From: Flagellimonas yonaguniensis
GTDB lineage: Bacteria; Bacteroidota; Bacteroidia; Flavobacteriales; Flavobacteriaceae
Reading direction: 5' to 3'
Length of the DNA stretch: 63,255 nucleotides
Assembly (NCBI RefSeq): GCF_029193885.1
Contig: NZ_JARFVB010000019.1
Coordinates: 1 to 63,255 of the forward strand
This document shows positions 18,944 to 28,959 of the stretch, in pieces (positions within the stretch are counted from its first letter, which is position 1; every line of letters begins with the position of its first letter). Under the pieces are notes generated by a model. That model was given only the letters and a program-made list of their open reading frames with translations. It had not been told where the DNA came from and made no database searches. The translations under genes were made by a program, and so were the position numbers.

Positions 18944-20320
18944 TCAAAATCCAAGTTTGGTCAAACCAGCTTGAACATCTTCGTTACCCATAAACAAGTT
19001 CCAAAGCAAACCGGTCCGATAGTTTTCAATCATGATGATCTGCGGGCCTTGATCTATGGCCAAGTATGCTTCTGCCACCCAATCGTATTCGGGGCTAAAG
19101 GCATCGTAAAACCCTGCTGGACCCAACAAGTCATCTCTATTTCTATAAAAGTAATGCATTGCATCCAAAGATTCCTCGGGCGCATAAGGAATAGAACTGA
19201 TTGCTGCGGTGGGAGATATGACCCCAGTATCGTTGCTAGGGCTATGGGCGTTGTACCCTATACTCCCATCGTTGTTTCGGGAGTAACTCGCCGTCAACCC
19301 CCAACAATCTTCGCCATAATCTTGATAAAAATCGGGATTGTCTACACAGTACTCGTAATTGATCATGGTATGGTTGACATTTACATCCCAGTAATCCACA
19401 TAATCATCGGACAGATTTCGAGGATCTAATCCCATATAGGAATAATGCGCCCAAAACAGGGGTCCACCGAACTGTTCGGAGCCATTATGCCTTACCAAAA
19501 GCGGATAACCGTATTGCGTGTTTGCCGATTGGATTCCTCCGCCAGAGGCCCAACCATTTGAATACACCTCTTTTTCTATTCCGAAATCCGGTGAGGCTGC
19601 AGCTATGATATAGGTGATCAACACCTCGTTATATCCCTTCAATTGAAGGTTGATATCGAAACCATGGTTAGGGCTCCAATGCCAGTACAGTACATTTTGG
19701 TTTTGGGTATACCAATCCCATTCCACACCTTTCCAAAGATTGTCGGCCTGTTGGGCCAAAGCTTGCTCAGCATCTGAACCGTTTTTGAAATATTCCTTGA
19801 TGCAGATAAGGCCTTGAGCCAAAAAAGCGGTTTCCACCATATCGCCCCCATCATCCAAATCGCTAAATGGGATCACCGCACCAGTTGAACCATTGATCCA
19901 ATGCGACCATGCCCCATGAAAGCGATCAGCATTTTCCAAAAAATCCAACAAGGTGTTCAATCGCTCCAACCCTTCAGTTCTGGAGATATACCCTCTTTCC
20001 ATTCCGACCAAAATCGCCATGAGGCCAAAGCCGGTGCCTCCGACGGTCACAACTCCTTCGCTATTGCCAGGGTCGTCCGGATGATACCTTTCCCTAGCTC
20101 CTCCGGAATTGGCATCGGCAAAGTCCCAAAAATATTTAAAGGTCGTTTCTTGGGTCAGGTCCAACAATTCCTCATCAGTAATTGCAGGCTCATCATCGTC
20201 ATCATCGGAGCCATTACCAGGAAGTTCTGGTCCTGTGGGCACATAGGTATAATCGTCCCCTCCCCCACAGGATGAAGTCAGCGTGGCGAAGAGGACTATA
20301 TATATTGTTTTTTTAATCAT
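18944..20320 (-). CDS. GH144-like glucoamylase-fold lipoprotein, copy 2
   Basis: Lipoprotein of about 458 residues (lipobox TSSC) with the PF10091 fold, the family of GH144 endo-beta-1,2-glucanases. Diagnostic blocks are TFKYFWDFAD, ARERYHPDD, GGTGFGLMAILVGMERG, WDWYTQNQNVLYWHWSPN, FWAHYSYMGLDPR and SPTAAISSIPYAPEES. The (alpha/alpha)6 barrel would place the acidic catalytic residues between them. The ATG at 20320 overlaps the stop of the upstream paralogue by 8 bases, so translation is coupled. A short acidic linker (DDDDDEPAITDEE) after the lipid anchor suggests the enzyme stands off the membrane surface. Confidence 0.88.
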   Translation of the reverse strand: MIKKTIYIVLFATLTSSCGGGDDYTYVPTGPELPGNGSDDDDDEPAITDEELLDLTQETTFKYFWDFADANSGGARERYHPDDPGNSEGVVTVGGTGFGLMAILVGMERGYISRTEGLERLNTLLDFLENADRFHGAWSHWINGSTGAVIPFSDLDDGGDMVETAFLAQGLICIKEYFKNGSDAEQALAQQADNLWKGVEWDWYTQNQNVLYWHWSPNHGFDINLQLKGYNEVLITYIIAAASPDFGIEKEVYSNGWASGGGIQSANTQYGYPLLVRHNGSEQFGGPLFWAHYSYMGLDPRNLSDDYVDYWDVNVNHTMINYEYCVDNPDFYQDYGEDCWGLTASYSRNNDGSIGYNAHSPSNDTGVISPTAAISSIPYAPEESLDAMHYFYRNRDDLLGPAGFYDAFSPEYDWVAEAYLAIDQGPQIIMIENYRTGLLWNLFMGNEDVQAGLTKLGF

Positions 20321-21689
20321 CCGCGGGTTCCATATTTGGGCTTTCAAAACCCAATTTCATCAAACCTTTTTGCACTTCTTCATTGGCCATAAACAATTTC
20401 CAAAATAGGCCACTTCGGTAATTTTCTATCATTACAGGGATTGGTCCTTGGTCAATGGCCAAATATCTTGGCAGGTACCAATCGCCCTCTAAACTAAAGG
20501 CATCATAAGGTCCATATTTGCCTATCAGGCTATCCTGTTCGTTGTACATGAACCGCAAAAACTGTTTGCTCTCCTCTGGGGTATATGGCATGGATGAAAG
20601 TGCCGCAGTGGGTGAAATCACGCCCAAATCAGCTTCGGGACGGTGACCAGCATATCCTTTGATGGAATAGCTGGAGGTCAAGCCCCAACAATCTTCCCCA
20701 TATCCCTTATAACCCTTCGGATTGTCCACGCAATATTTATAGTGGATCAAGGCATGGTTCCGGTTCAATTTCCAATAATCACCAAACTGGTCTTTAAGTC
20801 CTTTCGGATTCAAACCTAAATAAGAATAATGTGCCCAAAACAAAGGTCCTACGGGTGCATCGCTATGCTCATAATGATTCAGTTCCGTTTTCAGACCATA
20901 GTAGGTGGTGTCCTTGGTGATTTGTCCGTCCACGGCCCATCCTTTTTCATAAACGGATTTTTCGATGGGGTGGGTCGGGGATGCTGCCGCCAAAATGTAC
21001 ATGATCAGGGCCTCGTTATAACCTCCTACAGGAAAGTTCATTTCCCATTGGTATTCTGGGCTCCAATGCCAATACAGCACATCTTTGCCATTTTTGGTGT
21101 ACCAATCCCACTCTACGCCTTCCCAGAGCTCTTGGATTTTTTCCGCCAATTGCTGTTCACGCTCATTTCCATTTTTGAAATAAGCTTGAACCGTTAACAA
21201 TCCTTGAACCAAAAAGGCGGTCTCCACCAAATCCCCTCCATTGTCCTTTTTACTGAACGGAGTCACTTTTCCTGATGGCAATAACCAGTGTGGCCATGCC
21301 CCATGGAAACGATCGGCTTTTTCCAAAAAGTCCATAATGTGCTCATAGCGCTCCAAGGCTTGCTCTCGGGAGATAAATCCTCTTTCCACTCCCACTAAAA
21401 TAGCCATGAGTCCAAAACCAGAGCCTCCAATGGTTATAATATCCTTATCGTGGTTGGGATAAATCCCATCCAAGTGAATACGTTCCCTTGCCAATCCTGA
21501 AATGGGTTCCGCACCATCCCAGAAATAATTGAAGGTTTGGTACTGCACGGAGTCCAATAGTGCCTTGTCGGCTACGGCCAGACTATCCGCATTTATTTCT
21601 GAAACTTTCTTTGCTTCTGCTTTAGTTTTTTGGCCATTGCACCCTGTAAGCAAAGTGGCAATGGCCAATGGAATTAAAATTAACCTCAT
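20313..21689 (-). CDS. GH144-like glucoamylase-fold lipoprotein, copy 1
   Basis: 458-residue lipoprotein (lipobox LTGC at Cys17) paralogous to the next gene over its whole length. It shares TFNYFWDGAEPISGLARERI, GGSGFGLMAILVGVERGFI, WHWSPEYQWEMNFP, FWAHYSYLGLNPKGL and SPTAALSSMPYTPEES. PF10091/GH144 enzymes cut internal beta-1,2-glucosidic bonds, so two copies may divide endo and exo roles or surface and periplasmic sites. It follows the LamG lipoprotein by 52 bases. Confidence 0.88.
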   Translation of the reverse strand: MRLILIPLAIATLLTGCNGQKTKAEAKKVSEINADSLAVADKALLDSVQYQTFNYFWDGAEPISGLARERIHLDGIYPNHDKDIITIGGSGFGLMAILVGVERGFISREQALERYEHIMDFLEKADRFHGAWPHWLLPSGKVTPFSKKDNGGDLVETAFLVQGLLTVQAYFKNGNEREQQLAEKIQELWEGVEWDWYTKNGKDVLYWHWSPEYQWEMNFPVGGYNEALIMYILAAASPTHPIEKSVYEKGWAVDGQITKDTTYYGLKTELNHYEHSDAPVGPLFWAHYSYLGLNPKGLKDQFGDYWKLNRNHALIHYKYCVDNPKGYKGYGEDCWGLTSSYSIKGYAGHRPEADLGVISPTAALSSMPYTPEESKQFLRFMYNEQDSLIGKYGPYDAFSLEGDWYLPRYLAIDQGPIPVMIENYRSGLFWKLFMANEEVQKGLMKLGFESPNMEPADD

Positions 21690-21741
21690 ATAAACTAAAC
21701 TAACTAACTCAAATTATTGTAAAGTGCTAAACAAAAGCACA

Positions 21742-24114
21742 TTAATTGTTCATGATTTCTTGAATCTCCTCTTGGGTCAAAGTCCTGTCAAACAAGTACA
21801 GGTCATCAATATAACTTAGATCCGACAGGTGGTTCCAACCGATAAAGTTGGGTGCTCCTGAACCTATGGACAGTATGGAGCAGTTTTCCCAGCTTATGGT
21901 TTTTCCATCCATATCGCCTGTATTTACCACGGGTTCCCCGTTCAAATAAATAAGGGTCTGGGTTTCCGTAACGGTAAAGGCCACATGTACCCACTGATCA
22001 ACAGTGGCATCGATAACATCCCCATCGTTCCACACGTCCCCGGCATCGGTGCCCAAATGTAGTTTGATACGCTGCTCGTCAGCACTTCCTTCCCTAATGA
22101 GCCTAAAACCAGCGGAAAGATCATTGTCCGTTCCGTTCATTGGTGGACTTACGGTTAAAATACCCGCTCTGTCGGGGTCGGAGTTGACCTTATACCAGAA
22201 AGCCCCGCTGAATTGATTGGTGAACAACCCATCTATCGGGAAGGTAAGATAGGAATCCGTAGCACCCGCATAGGCATTACTGCCCACAGCGCTCTCCCCT
22301 GCAAAACCAGGAGTGCCCACCACTGTGGCCTCTTCACCGGAGTTGTCATCAACATTGGACCCATCAAAAGGCATATAAAGTGTGGAGCTATAATTTTTTG
22401 GTGTGACCTCACCTCCAAAAACTTCAGCTACTTCTTCTGGAGAAAGTGCTTTGCTGTAGAATCTGAGGTCATCAATGATACTGTTATCGGAAGCATGTCC
22501 CCAATAATCGAACGTTGGTCCACCCGCACCTATGGTAAAGGTATCACAGCCCGTCCAATCAATCGGTGCCCCCATTCCGGACGACAGGACTTCTGTTCCA
22601 TTGAAATAGATCACATTTTCACTATTTGATATGGTAAAAGTAATATGGACCCATTCGCCTGCATTTACATCAATTACATCACCATCGTTCCAACTTTCTC
22701 CAGCTCCTGTTCCAACGTTGAGTTTGATGCGCTGTTCGTCTGAACTTCCTTCCCGGAACAATCGGAATCCTTGGAAGCGATCGGCTGCATCATCACCTAT
22801 GGTGATAATACCTGCCCTATCCGGGGTGGCATCCACCTTGTACCAGAACGATCCACTGAACTCGGAAGTCATCAATCCTTCCGCTGGGTAATTGATATAG
22901 GAATCCATTGCCCCCAAATAGGCCTGCCCCCCCACTTGACTTTCATCGGTAAAGCTTGGCGAACCTACTTGGGTTGCGGCTTTGCTTCCGATCAAATCAA
23001 TATAATCTCCATCAAATGGCATATACAGGGATTCGCCATCATATTGGGGCACGTATGGATTTGCCGCGTTGATCATGATTTGAACATCGTTCTGTGTCAA
23101 TGCCTTATCAAAGATCCGCAATTCGTCCATTTCGCTTGTATCATAGCCATGTCCCCAATAATCAAAGGTCGGGCCACCGGAGCCTATGACAAGTTCCTCG
23201 CATCCGGTCCAATCTATTGGAGCGGCCATGTCCGAGGATAGTATTTCCACCCCATTGAAATATATGGTGTTCTTTGTCTGTGAGATTGAAATGGCTATGT
23301 GGACCCACTCCCCTGTAGTGGCATCGAGCAGTCCGCCATCGTTCCAACTCTCGCCTGTACCGGTACCAACATTCAATTTGATACGCTGTTCATTGGCGTC
23401 CCCTTCGCGGAACAATCGGAACCCTTGGTTACGGTCATCCGCATTATCACCGACCACCAAAATACCCGCATTGTTCGGGCTTGGATTGATTTTATACCAG
23501 AATGCGGCACTGAACTCGGGATTTTTCAGGTTGTCCATTGGAAATGTCAGGTAAGAATCCTCTGTTCCTTGGTACGCATCGGCACCGAGGAATCCACCTC
23601 CAGCAAAACCCGGTTCCCCTACTTCATTGGCTTCTTGGAAGCTAATGAAATCCATATAATCCGCATTGAAGGGCATATAAAGCACTTCTCCATCAAATTG
23701 TGCACTATATGGTGCCAGTTTGGCAAAGTTGACCTCTTCGGTTGTTGTTTTGCCCTCGATATCGGTTGCTGTTACGGCAACTGTATGGTCACCATTCCCC
23801 AATCCTTCATAAGTTACTTCCTCCAATACAATCCTGTAATCCTTAAAGGAATTAAATGTGGCTATTTGAGATCCATCCATGGATACAGCAACATTCGCCA
23901 CCTCTATATCGTCGGTAACCTCAAAAGTGACATCTATCGAGGTTTCTTCTTCAAAAGGCATCAATTCCACTCCCTCTGTCGGGTAGGTGATCGTAACCTG
24001 AGGCGCTGTTTCATCCACCCCGGCATCCACGGCCGTTATGGGATCGATTCCTTCATTACAAGAAACCACCAGAAGCCCCAAAAGGATCATTATGGATTTA
24101 ACTATATGTTTCAT
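21742..24114 (-). CDS. Triple LamG-domain surface lipoprotein
   Basis: 790-residue lipoprotein (lipobox VVSC at Cys19). Residues 35-130 form an Ig-like domain (TITYPTEGVELMPF and so on). Three tandem concanavalin-A/laminin-G-like domains follow, starting near residues 145, 362 and 585, each opening with a LYMPF motif and sharing FWYKV, RLFREG or RLIREG, EQRIKLNVGTG or LHLGTD, and W-N-D-G blocks. No catalytic residues of a known hydrolase are evident. Its place directly after susD is where PULs encode a surface glycan-binding protein, so it probably holds glucan at the cell surface. Confidence 0.85.
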   Translation of the reverse strand: MKHIVKSIMILLGLLVVSCNEGIDPITAVDAGVDETAPQVTITYPTEGVELMPFEEETSIDVTFEVTDDIEVANVAVSMDGSQIATFNSFKDYRIVLEEVTYEGLGNGDHTVAVTATDIEGKTTTEEVNFAKLAPYSAQFDGEVLYMPFNADYMDFISFQEANEVGEPGFAGGGFLGADAYQGTEDSYLTFPMDNLKNPEFSAAFWYKINPSPNNAGILVVGDNADDRNQGFRLFREGDANEQRIKLNVGTGTGESWNDGGLLDATTGEWVHIAISISQTKNTIYFNGVEILSSDMAAPIDWTGCEELVIGSGGPTFDYWGHGYDTSEMDELRIFDKALTQNDVQIMINAANPYVPQYDGESLYMPFDGDYIDLIGSKAATQVGSPSFTDESQVGGQAYLGAMDSYINYPAEGLMTSEFSGSFWYKVDATPDRAGIITIGDDAADRFQGFRLFREGSSDEQRIKLNVGTGAGESWNDGDVIDVNAGEWVHITFTISNSENVIYFNGTEVLSSGMGAPIDWTGCDTFTIGAGGPTFDYWGHASDNSIIDDLRFYSKALSPEEVAEVFGGEVTPKNYSSTLYMPFDGSNVDDNSGEEATVVGTPGFAGESAVGSNAYAGATDSYLTFPIDGLFTNQFSGAFWYKVNSDPDRAGILTVSPPMNGTDNDLSAGFRLIREGSADEQRIKLHLGTDAGDVWNDGDVIDATVDQWVHVAFTVTETQTLIYLNGEPVVNTGDMDGKTISWENCSILSIGSGAPNFIGWNHLSDLSYIDDLYLFDRTLTQEEIQEIMNN

Positions 24115-24140
24115 CTTGTGTAGTTTATTTAGTTAGTATG

Positions 24141-25718
24141 TTATTGATCTTCACTGCCTCCGCCCAAAGTCGGTAGTGCATCCAGTTGTTCTTGCGGATA
24201 AGGCAAATATGCTTTGTCTGCAGTAAAGGTTCTTCCATCATAACTCAGTTCAGAGTAGTTTTCCAAACGCAACATGTCATAATAGCGAATTCCCCATTCC
24301 ATACCCAGTTCAGCAAATTTCTCGTCCATTACATCTTCGGAGGTAACTCCTGACAAGGAAGGCATTCCAGCCCTTGACCGAACTAGATTAACGGCTTGAT
24401 CGGCTGTCATTCCAGAGCCGCTGGCCCCACGTGTCAACGCTTCGGCATACATTAAGAGTATTTCAGCGTAACGGATCACGATCATGTTTTTTCCTCCCCC
24501 GTAATTGTTTCTTCCATCGGTCAATTGAACTGATGGCAGGTAATGTTTACCACTGGCGAACAATGCCCTGGCATAATCATTTACCTGATCACCGTCCCTC
24601 GTTGTGACATATGAACGGTTATCGCTGGTTGCTATATCCATGAAAGATGGGAGATCGGTGTAATTTGGATCACTCGCTACTTCTTCCACCCCTCTTGGTG
24701 AGAACAATACACTGGTCTCCAATCTTTCCAGATCCCCACGATCGAGCATGAATTTGATGAACTTGATGCTGGGCTCATAAAAACCCCATCCGCCGGAGGC
24801 ATTTGCCCTGGCAGGTGTCCATCCCACTGGGCCGAATGGATCGTACAAATGATAGAATTCATCACTTGTACTGGAACCATAATCTGAAAATTGCAGTTCC
24901 ATTAAACTCTCATCACTTAACTCTCCTGGCTTTTTGAACAAACTGTAAAAATCCGGGTATAGGGAAAATCTATTGGAATTGATGATTGCTGCGCAAGCAT
25001 CTGCCATCCCTTGGTAGTCTTCCAATTCCATATAGGCCATGGCTTTTAAGGCATACGCCGTGTAACGGGTTATCCCTCCAGGGATATCTGTTCTTTCGTT
25101 GGGCCTCATGTTGGGCAACAAGAGGATAACTTCATCCATTTGATCGGCGATATACTGCATCATTTCATCCTTTGATGTGGTACCATCCATGATTTCAGCA
25201 TCCGGTTGAGTGGTTTCGATAATGAAAACATCTCCCCATACCCTTGCCAAATTGAAATGCAGCCAAGCTCTCATAACCTTGATCTCCGCTATATATTGAT
25301 CAGCGGTAACCTGGTCCTCCACAGTGGCAAATTCCTTGAAATTCTCGATCAATTCAATTTCTGTGTTCAATGAGACAATATCGCCGTAATGGATGTTCCA
25401 AAGGGAATTGTACATCCAATATCCTTGGTTGTAGATAAAGAGATCCGTATCGGTCAAACCATCCTGGGCATCTCCAACACCTCCCGGATTTACATCATCC
25501 CCCCTTACCGAGAGTAAAATGGGTTCTTCCCATCCTCTGGTGGCCATTATATAATAAGATCCCACCAATGCCTGAACCATATCCTCCGTTGCAGTATAGT
25601 CCAGATCATCTGCATTGAGTTGACCTTCTATATCTTCAAATTTATCCGAGCACGATTGGAAGGCAAGAATCGCGATCATGGCCAATACCAATCTGTACAT
25701 TATACTATTGTTGTTCAT
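24141..25718 (-). CDS. SusD/RagB-family lipoprotein (locus B)
   Basis: 525-residue surface lipoprotein with lipobox FQSC, partner of the SusC encoded 13 bases upstream. The ATG at 25718 is chosen because the reading from 25751 overlaps the susC coding end and lacks a signal start. SusD features are SDKFEDIEGQ near the N terminus, the AYALKAMAYMEL TPR-like helix, and the C-terminal NMIVIRYAEILLMYAEAL and MEWGIRYYDMLRL blocks. It presumably binds beta-glucan oligosaccharides, given the GH144-like and GH3 neighbours. Confidence 0.95.
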   Translation of the reverse strand: MNNNSIMYRLVLAMIAILAFQSCSDKFEDIEGQLNADDLDYTATEDMVQALVGSYYIMATRGWEEPILLSVRGDDVNPGGVGDAQDGLTDTDLFIYNQGYWMYNSLWNIHYGDIVSLNTEIELIENFKEFATVEDQVTADQYIAEIKVMRAWLHFNLARVWGDVFIIETTQPDAEIMDGTTSKDEMMQYIADQMDEVILLLPNMRPNERTDIPGGITRYTAYALKAMAYMELEDYQGMADACAAIINSNRFSLYPDFYSLFKKPGELSDESLMELQFSDYGSSTSDEFYHLYDPFGPVGWTPARANASGGWGFYEPSIKFIKFMLDRGDLERLETSVLFSPRGVEEVASDPNYTDLPSFMDIATSDNRSYVTTRDGDQVNDYARALFASGKHYLPSVQLTDGRNNYGGGKNMIVIRYAEILLMYAEALTRGASGSGMTADQAVNLVRSRAGMPSLSGVTSEDVMDEKFAELGMEWGIRYYDMLRLENYSELSYDGRTFTADKAYLPYPQEQLDALPTLGGGSEDQ

Positions 25719-25731
25719 CTCAATTTTCTTT

Positions 25732-28700
25732 TTATAGTTTAACATTAACACCTATGGTGTAAATCGCGGGGACAGGATATGTTTGGCGATCGACCCCATC
25801 TGACACTTCCGGATTGAATCCGTTGTAACTGAAGATGGTCAAAGGTCTTTCCGCGGTCAATGTGAATTTAAAGTCAGGCATATTGCCCTTAAGTTTATCA
25901 CCACGAAGTGTGTATGCCAATTGAATGTTCTGGATTCGGAAGAAATCACCATCTTCCACCCAGAAATTACTCAATCGTTGGTTCCAACCGTCCCTAAGCC
26001 CGGCTGATGAAGGGTAGGTATTACTGGTCCCTTCTCCATGCCATCGGTTTTTGGCCAAATCAGCATCCATGTTGGTGTCATTGGTAAATAGGATCTCCCC
26101 TCTTTTTCGGTTCAAGATCTTATTCCCGCTTTGCCCGTAAAAGTTCATGGAGAAACCAAAATCCTTATAGTTGACACCAATGTTACCCCCGTAGGTGAAC
26201 TTTGGTAAGAACGAGCCCAGTACCATACGATCTTCATCCGTGATCGATCCATCACCATTGGCATCGCTATAAATAAGGTATCCAGGTAGAATATCCTGTC
26301 CGTTGGCTATGGCGTTCTGTGCGACCGGATCGGCATCTATCTGTGCTTGGTTCTGATATACCCCGGTTGTTTCGTATCCATAAAAGGCATAGAGCGGTTC
26401 ACCGACCAAAGTTCTTTGGCGGAATTCCGCGGAACCTGAATCGATATACCCTTTTTCATCCTCGATCTGTATGGCCTCATTCTTTACAGTTGTAAAGTTG
26501 GCTCCAACGGTATAAGTGAAATCAGGAGTGATCTCATCGCTCCAATTCAATGCCACCTCTACCCCTGAGTTACGGATAACCCCCGAGTTCCTAGAAATCG
26601 TTTGGTTTGCAATGGGAATATAGACCGGCATGATGGCATCCTCGGTATCCCTAATGTAATAATCCGCTTCCAGCGACAAACGATTGTTGAAGGTGTTCAT
26701 ATTGAAACCAAAGTCCAATTCTTCCACAACCTCCCAAGTCAAGTCTGTATAGGTGCTTGTTGCTGTAATCCCTGTGTTTGGGTTATCCCCCAAATCAACG
26801 GTTTCATTTTCAATGGTATTTGCACCGGCACTTGCAGGCACATTATCGTTGCCCAAGCGTCCCCATGCGGCTCTCAGTTTCAAAAAGTCGAAGAAGCCAA
26901 CATTCTCCATGAATGGCTCTCGGGAAATTACCCAACCCGCACCCACAGATGGGAAGTAGCCCCATTGTTCTTTGGTAAACTTGGAAGACCTGTCCGCCCT
27001 GAAAGTCCCATAGAGCAAATAGCGGTTTTTATAGTTATAGGAAACCCTACCGAAATAGGACTGACCATATATTCTACTGTTGTCCTCTTCCACATTATTA
27101 TTAAAGGACAATGGATCGGCGAAGTCCAAATACCAGGATGTTTCATAATTGATCCCGGCGATATCGCTGCCAGTTGCCTCAAACTTGTTGGAAGCTTCGT
27201 CCCTGAAAGAAGTACCTGCCATCACGGTTACATTGTGATTCTCGGCATAGGTGTCCGTATAGGTAAGTACATTGTCCCAAATCTGGTTATAATAATTATT
27301 CTGCTTCCTATTGATATCGGAAATACGCTGATCACCATATCCCATATTGAAGGGGAGGTTCACGTAGCGCTCTTCCAATGCGGAAAAGTCTATGTTGTAA
27401 GTGGTCTTAAAGGTAAGCTTGTCCTTGATAAGATCTGTCTCCAGATAAATGTTGGCCAACAACTTGCGGATCTTCAACCTATTGTCGTTATAAACCATGT
27501 CCGGGAAAGGGTTTTGCGTACCCCTGTACCCCAAAGCCTGGGCATTGGCATAGCGTGTCGGTGTTGCCTCGGTATTCATATCATCAAAGACCGGAAGGAT
27601 TGGAACGGCAAAGTACGCTTTAAACCACGCTGAATCCTCTGGTGTCTGCTGGGTGGCATTACTGAAAACCGTGTTCACACCCATCCTTAAGTTGTCCATA
27701 ACATCCACATCCAGTTTTGAGCGGATATTGAACCGTTCGTACTCATTTTTCATGTCCAACAAACCTTCTTGTGAAAAGTAGTTCGTGCCTAAGGAGTAGG
27801 ACACATTTTCGGTCCCCCCTGTAACACTTATACTATGGTTTTGAATAATCCCGTCGCGGATGATCTTATCGTACCAATCCGTATTCACATCAGGAACGTT
27901 CGGGTTGATGCGGCTTCTTCCATAGCGCTGCATTGCATTCAAGATAAACTGCACATCCGCCTCTGAACCGGATTCTACGGCCATGGTCACAAACTGCTCG
28001 GCATTGGCCATCTGCAAAACATTTTGGGCCCGTTGCACCCCTGTATACCCATTGTACTCAATGGTGGGTTTTCTGTTTTTGCCCCCTGACTTGGTCTCGA
28101 TAATGATAACACCGTTGGCCGCCCTTACCCCATAAATAGCGGATGAAGATGCATCCTTCAACACGTTCATGGATTTAATGTCGTTGGGATTCAAGAAGTC
28201 TATATTACTATAGAACATTCCATCCACTACATACAAAAGACTGGTGGCATCCGAATACGTACCCAGACCACGAATCCTGACTGTCGGCGATGCACCGGGA
28301 GAGCCTGGAGTAACAATCTGCACACCAGCCACCTTACCTTGTAAGGACTGGACCGGGTTGGAAGATGGGGTCTTTTCAATCTGCTCCGCATCAACGGTGG
28401 CAATAGACCCTGTTAAATCCGCTTTCTTTTGTGTACCATAGCCGACAACTACAACTTCATCTAAGCTTTGAGTGTCTTCTTGCATGGTAAGATCAATCGT
28501 AGTCCTATTATTGATAGGTACGGTTTGTGTTGTAAATCCAATGTAGCTGAACACCAAGGTTCCGTTACTTGGAAGGTTTTCCAAACGATAGTTTCCATCA
28601 AAGTCCGTTTGGATTCCTGTAGTAGTGCCTTGAAGCACTACGCTTGCTCCCGGCAACGGTTGTCCTTGATCGTCCAAGACCGTTCCCGAAATCGTTATAT

Positions 28701-28770
28701 TGTTTTGTGCCAAAAGTACGACCTGAAACAACAAAAACGAGATTAGCAAAAGTTTGCTTTTAATTTTCAT
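25732..28770 (-). CDS. SusC/RagA-family TonB-dependent transporter (locus B)
   Basis: 1012-residue outer-membrane importer. It starts with a signal peptide (FQVVLLAQ), then the carboxypeptidase-like domain (ISGTVLDDQGQPLPGASVVL), the DEVVVVGYGTQKKADLTGSI segment, the plug (VLKDASSSAIYGVRAANGVI) and the barrel to its terminal KL. Unlike the other three SusC proteins here it has no STN domain, which fits control by the LuxR-type regulator just upstream rather than by a sigma/FecR pair. It is the first gene of the eight-gene operon running to 14206. Confidence 0.96.
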   Translation of the reverse strand: MKIKSKLLLISFLLFQVVLLAQNNITISGTVLDDQGQPLPGASVVLQGTTTGIQTDFDGNYRLENLPSNGTLVFSYIGFTTQTVPINNRTTIDLTMQEDTQSLDEVVVVGYGTQKKADLTGSIATVDAEQIEKTPSSNPVQSLQGKVAGVQIVTPGSPGASPTVRIRGLGTYSDATSLLYVVDGMFYSNIDFLNPNDIKSMNVLKDASSSAIYGVRAANGVIIIETKSGGKNRKPTIEYNGYTGVQRAQNVLQMANAEQFVTMAVESGSEADVQFILNAMQRYGRSRINPNVPDVNTDWYDKIIRDGIIQNHSISVTGGTENVSYSLGTNYFSQEGLLDMKNEYERFNIRSKLDVDVMDNLRMGVNTVFSNATQQTPEDSAWFKAYFAVPILPVFDDMNTEATPTRYANAQALGYRGTQNPFPDMVYNDNRLKIRKLLANIYLETDLIKDKLTFKTTYNIDFSALEERYVNLPFNMGYGDQRISDINRKQNNYYNQIWDNVLTYTDTYAENHNVTVMAGTSFRDEASNKFEATGSDIAGINYETSWYLDFADPLSFNNNVEEDNSRIYGQSYFGRVSYNYKNRYLLYGTFRADRSSKFTKEQWGYFPSVGAGWVISREPFMENVGFFDFLKLRAAWGRLGNDNVPASAGANTIENETVDLGDNPNTGITATSTYTDLTWEVVEELDFGFNMNTFNNRLSLEADYYIRDTEDAIMPVYIPIANQTISRNSGVIRNSGVEVALNWSDEITPDFTYTVGANFTTVKNEAIQIEDEKGYIDSGSAEFRQRTLVGEPLYAFYGYETTGVYQNQAQIDADPVAQNAIANGQDILPGYLIYSDANGDGSITDEDRMVLGSFLPKFTYGGNIGVNYKDFGFSMNFYGQSGNKILNRKRGEILFTNDTNMDADLAKNRWHGEGTSNTYPSSAGLRDGWNQRLSNFWVEDGDFFRIQNIQLAYTLRGDKLKGNMPDFKFTLTAERPLTIFSYNGFNPEVSDGVDRQTYPVPAIYTIGVNVKL

Positions 28771-28916
28771 AATTGTGCAAAAATAGAGTTAGATTTTTAC
28801 TAAATTAACAAAGAGTGAAAGGTTAGAGAGTCAGATGGAATACATAAAAAATACATCATCACTGCAATCGCTGAAAGCCCTTATTTCGCAACGTTTGCAG
28901 TAGTACTCATTTATTT

Positions 28917-28959
28917 TGATGTAAAAAGAATTAACACAGTGATGTAGTATTGATGTAGT
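28917..28959. promoter_or_regulatory. Direct repeats upstream of susC B, possible activator sites
   Basis: TGATGTAGT occurs at 28940-28948 and again at 28951-28959, 11 bases apart (one helical turn). A shorter copy TGATGTA lies at 28917-28923, and an inverted match (TACATCATCACTG) at 28852-28864. They lie 150-190 bases before the susC start and directly after the regulator gene, a natural place for its binding sites. Confidence 0.45.

Noticed and set aside
23299..24123. Plus-strand open frame of 274 codons opposite the LamG lipoprotein gene
   Set aside because: Antisense shadow of a clear gene; no recognisable domain.
26602..27633. Plus-strand open frame of 343 codons inside susC B
   Set aside because: It lies wholly within a conserved susC coding region and has the composition of an antisense shadow.
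28778..28785. TATTTTTG -7-like box on the minus strand just before the susC B start codon
   Set aside because: It ends only about 7 bases before the ATG and would imply a leaderless transcript; no -33 element is at normal spacing.
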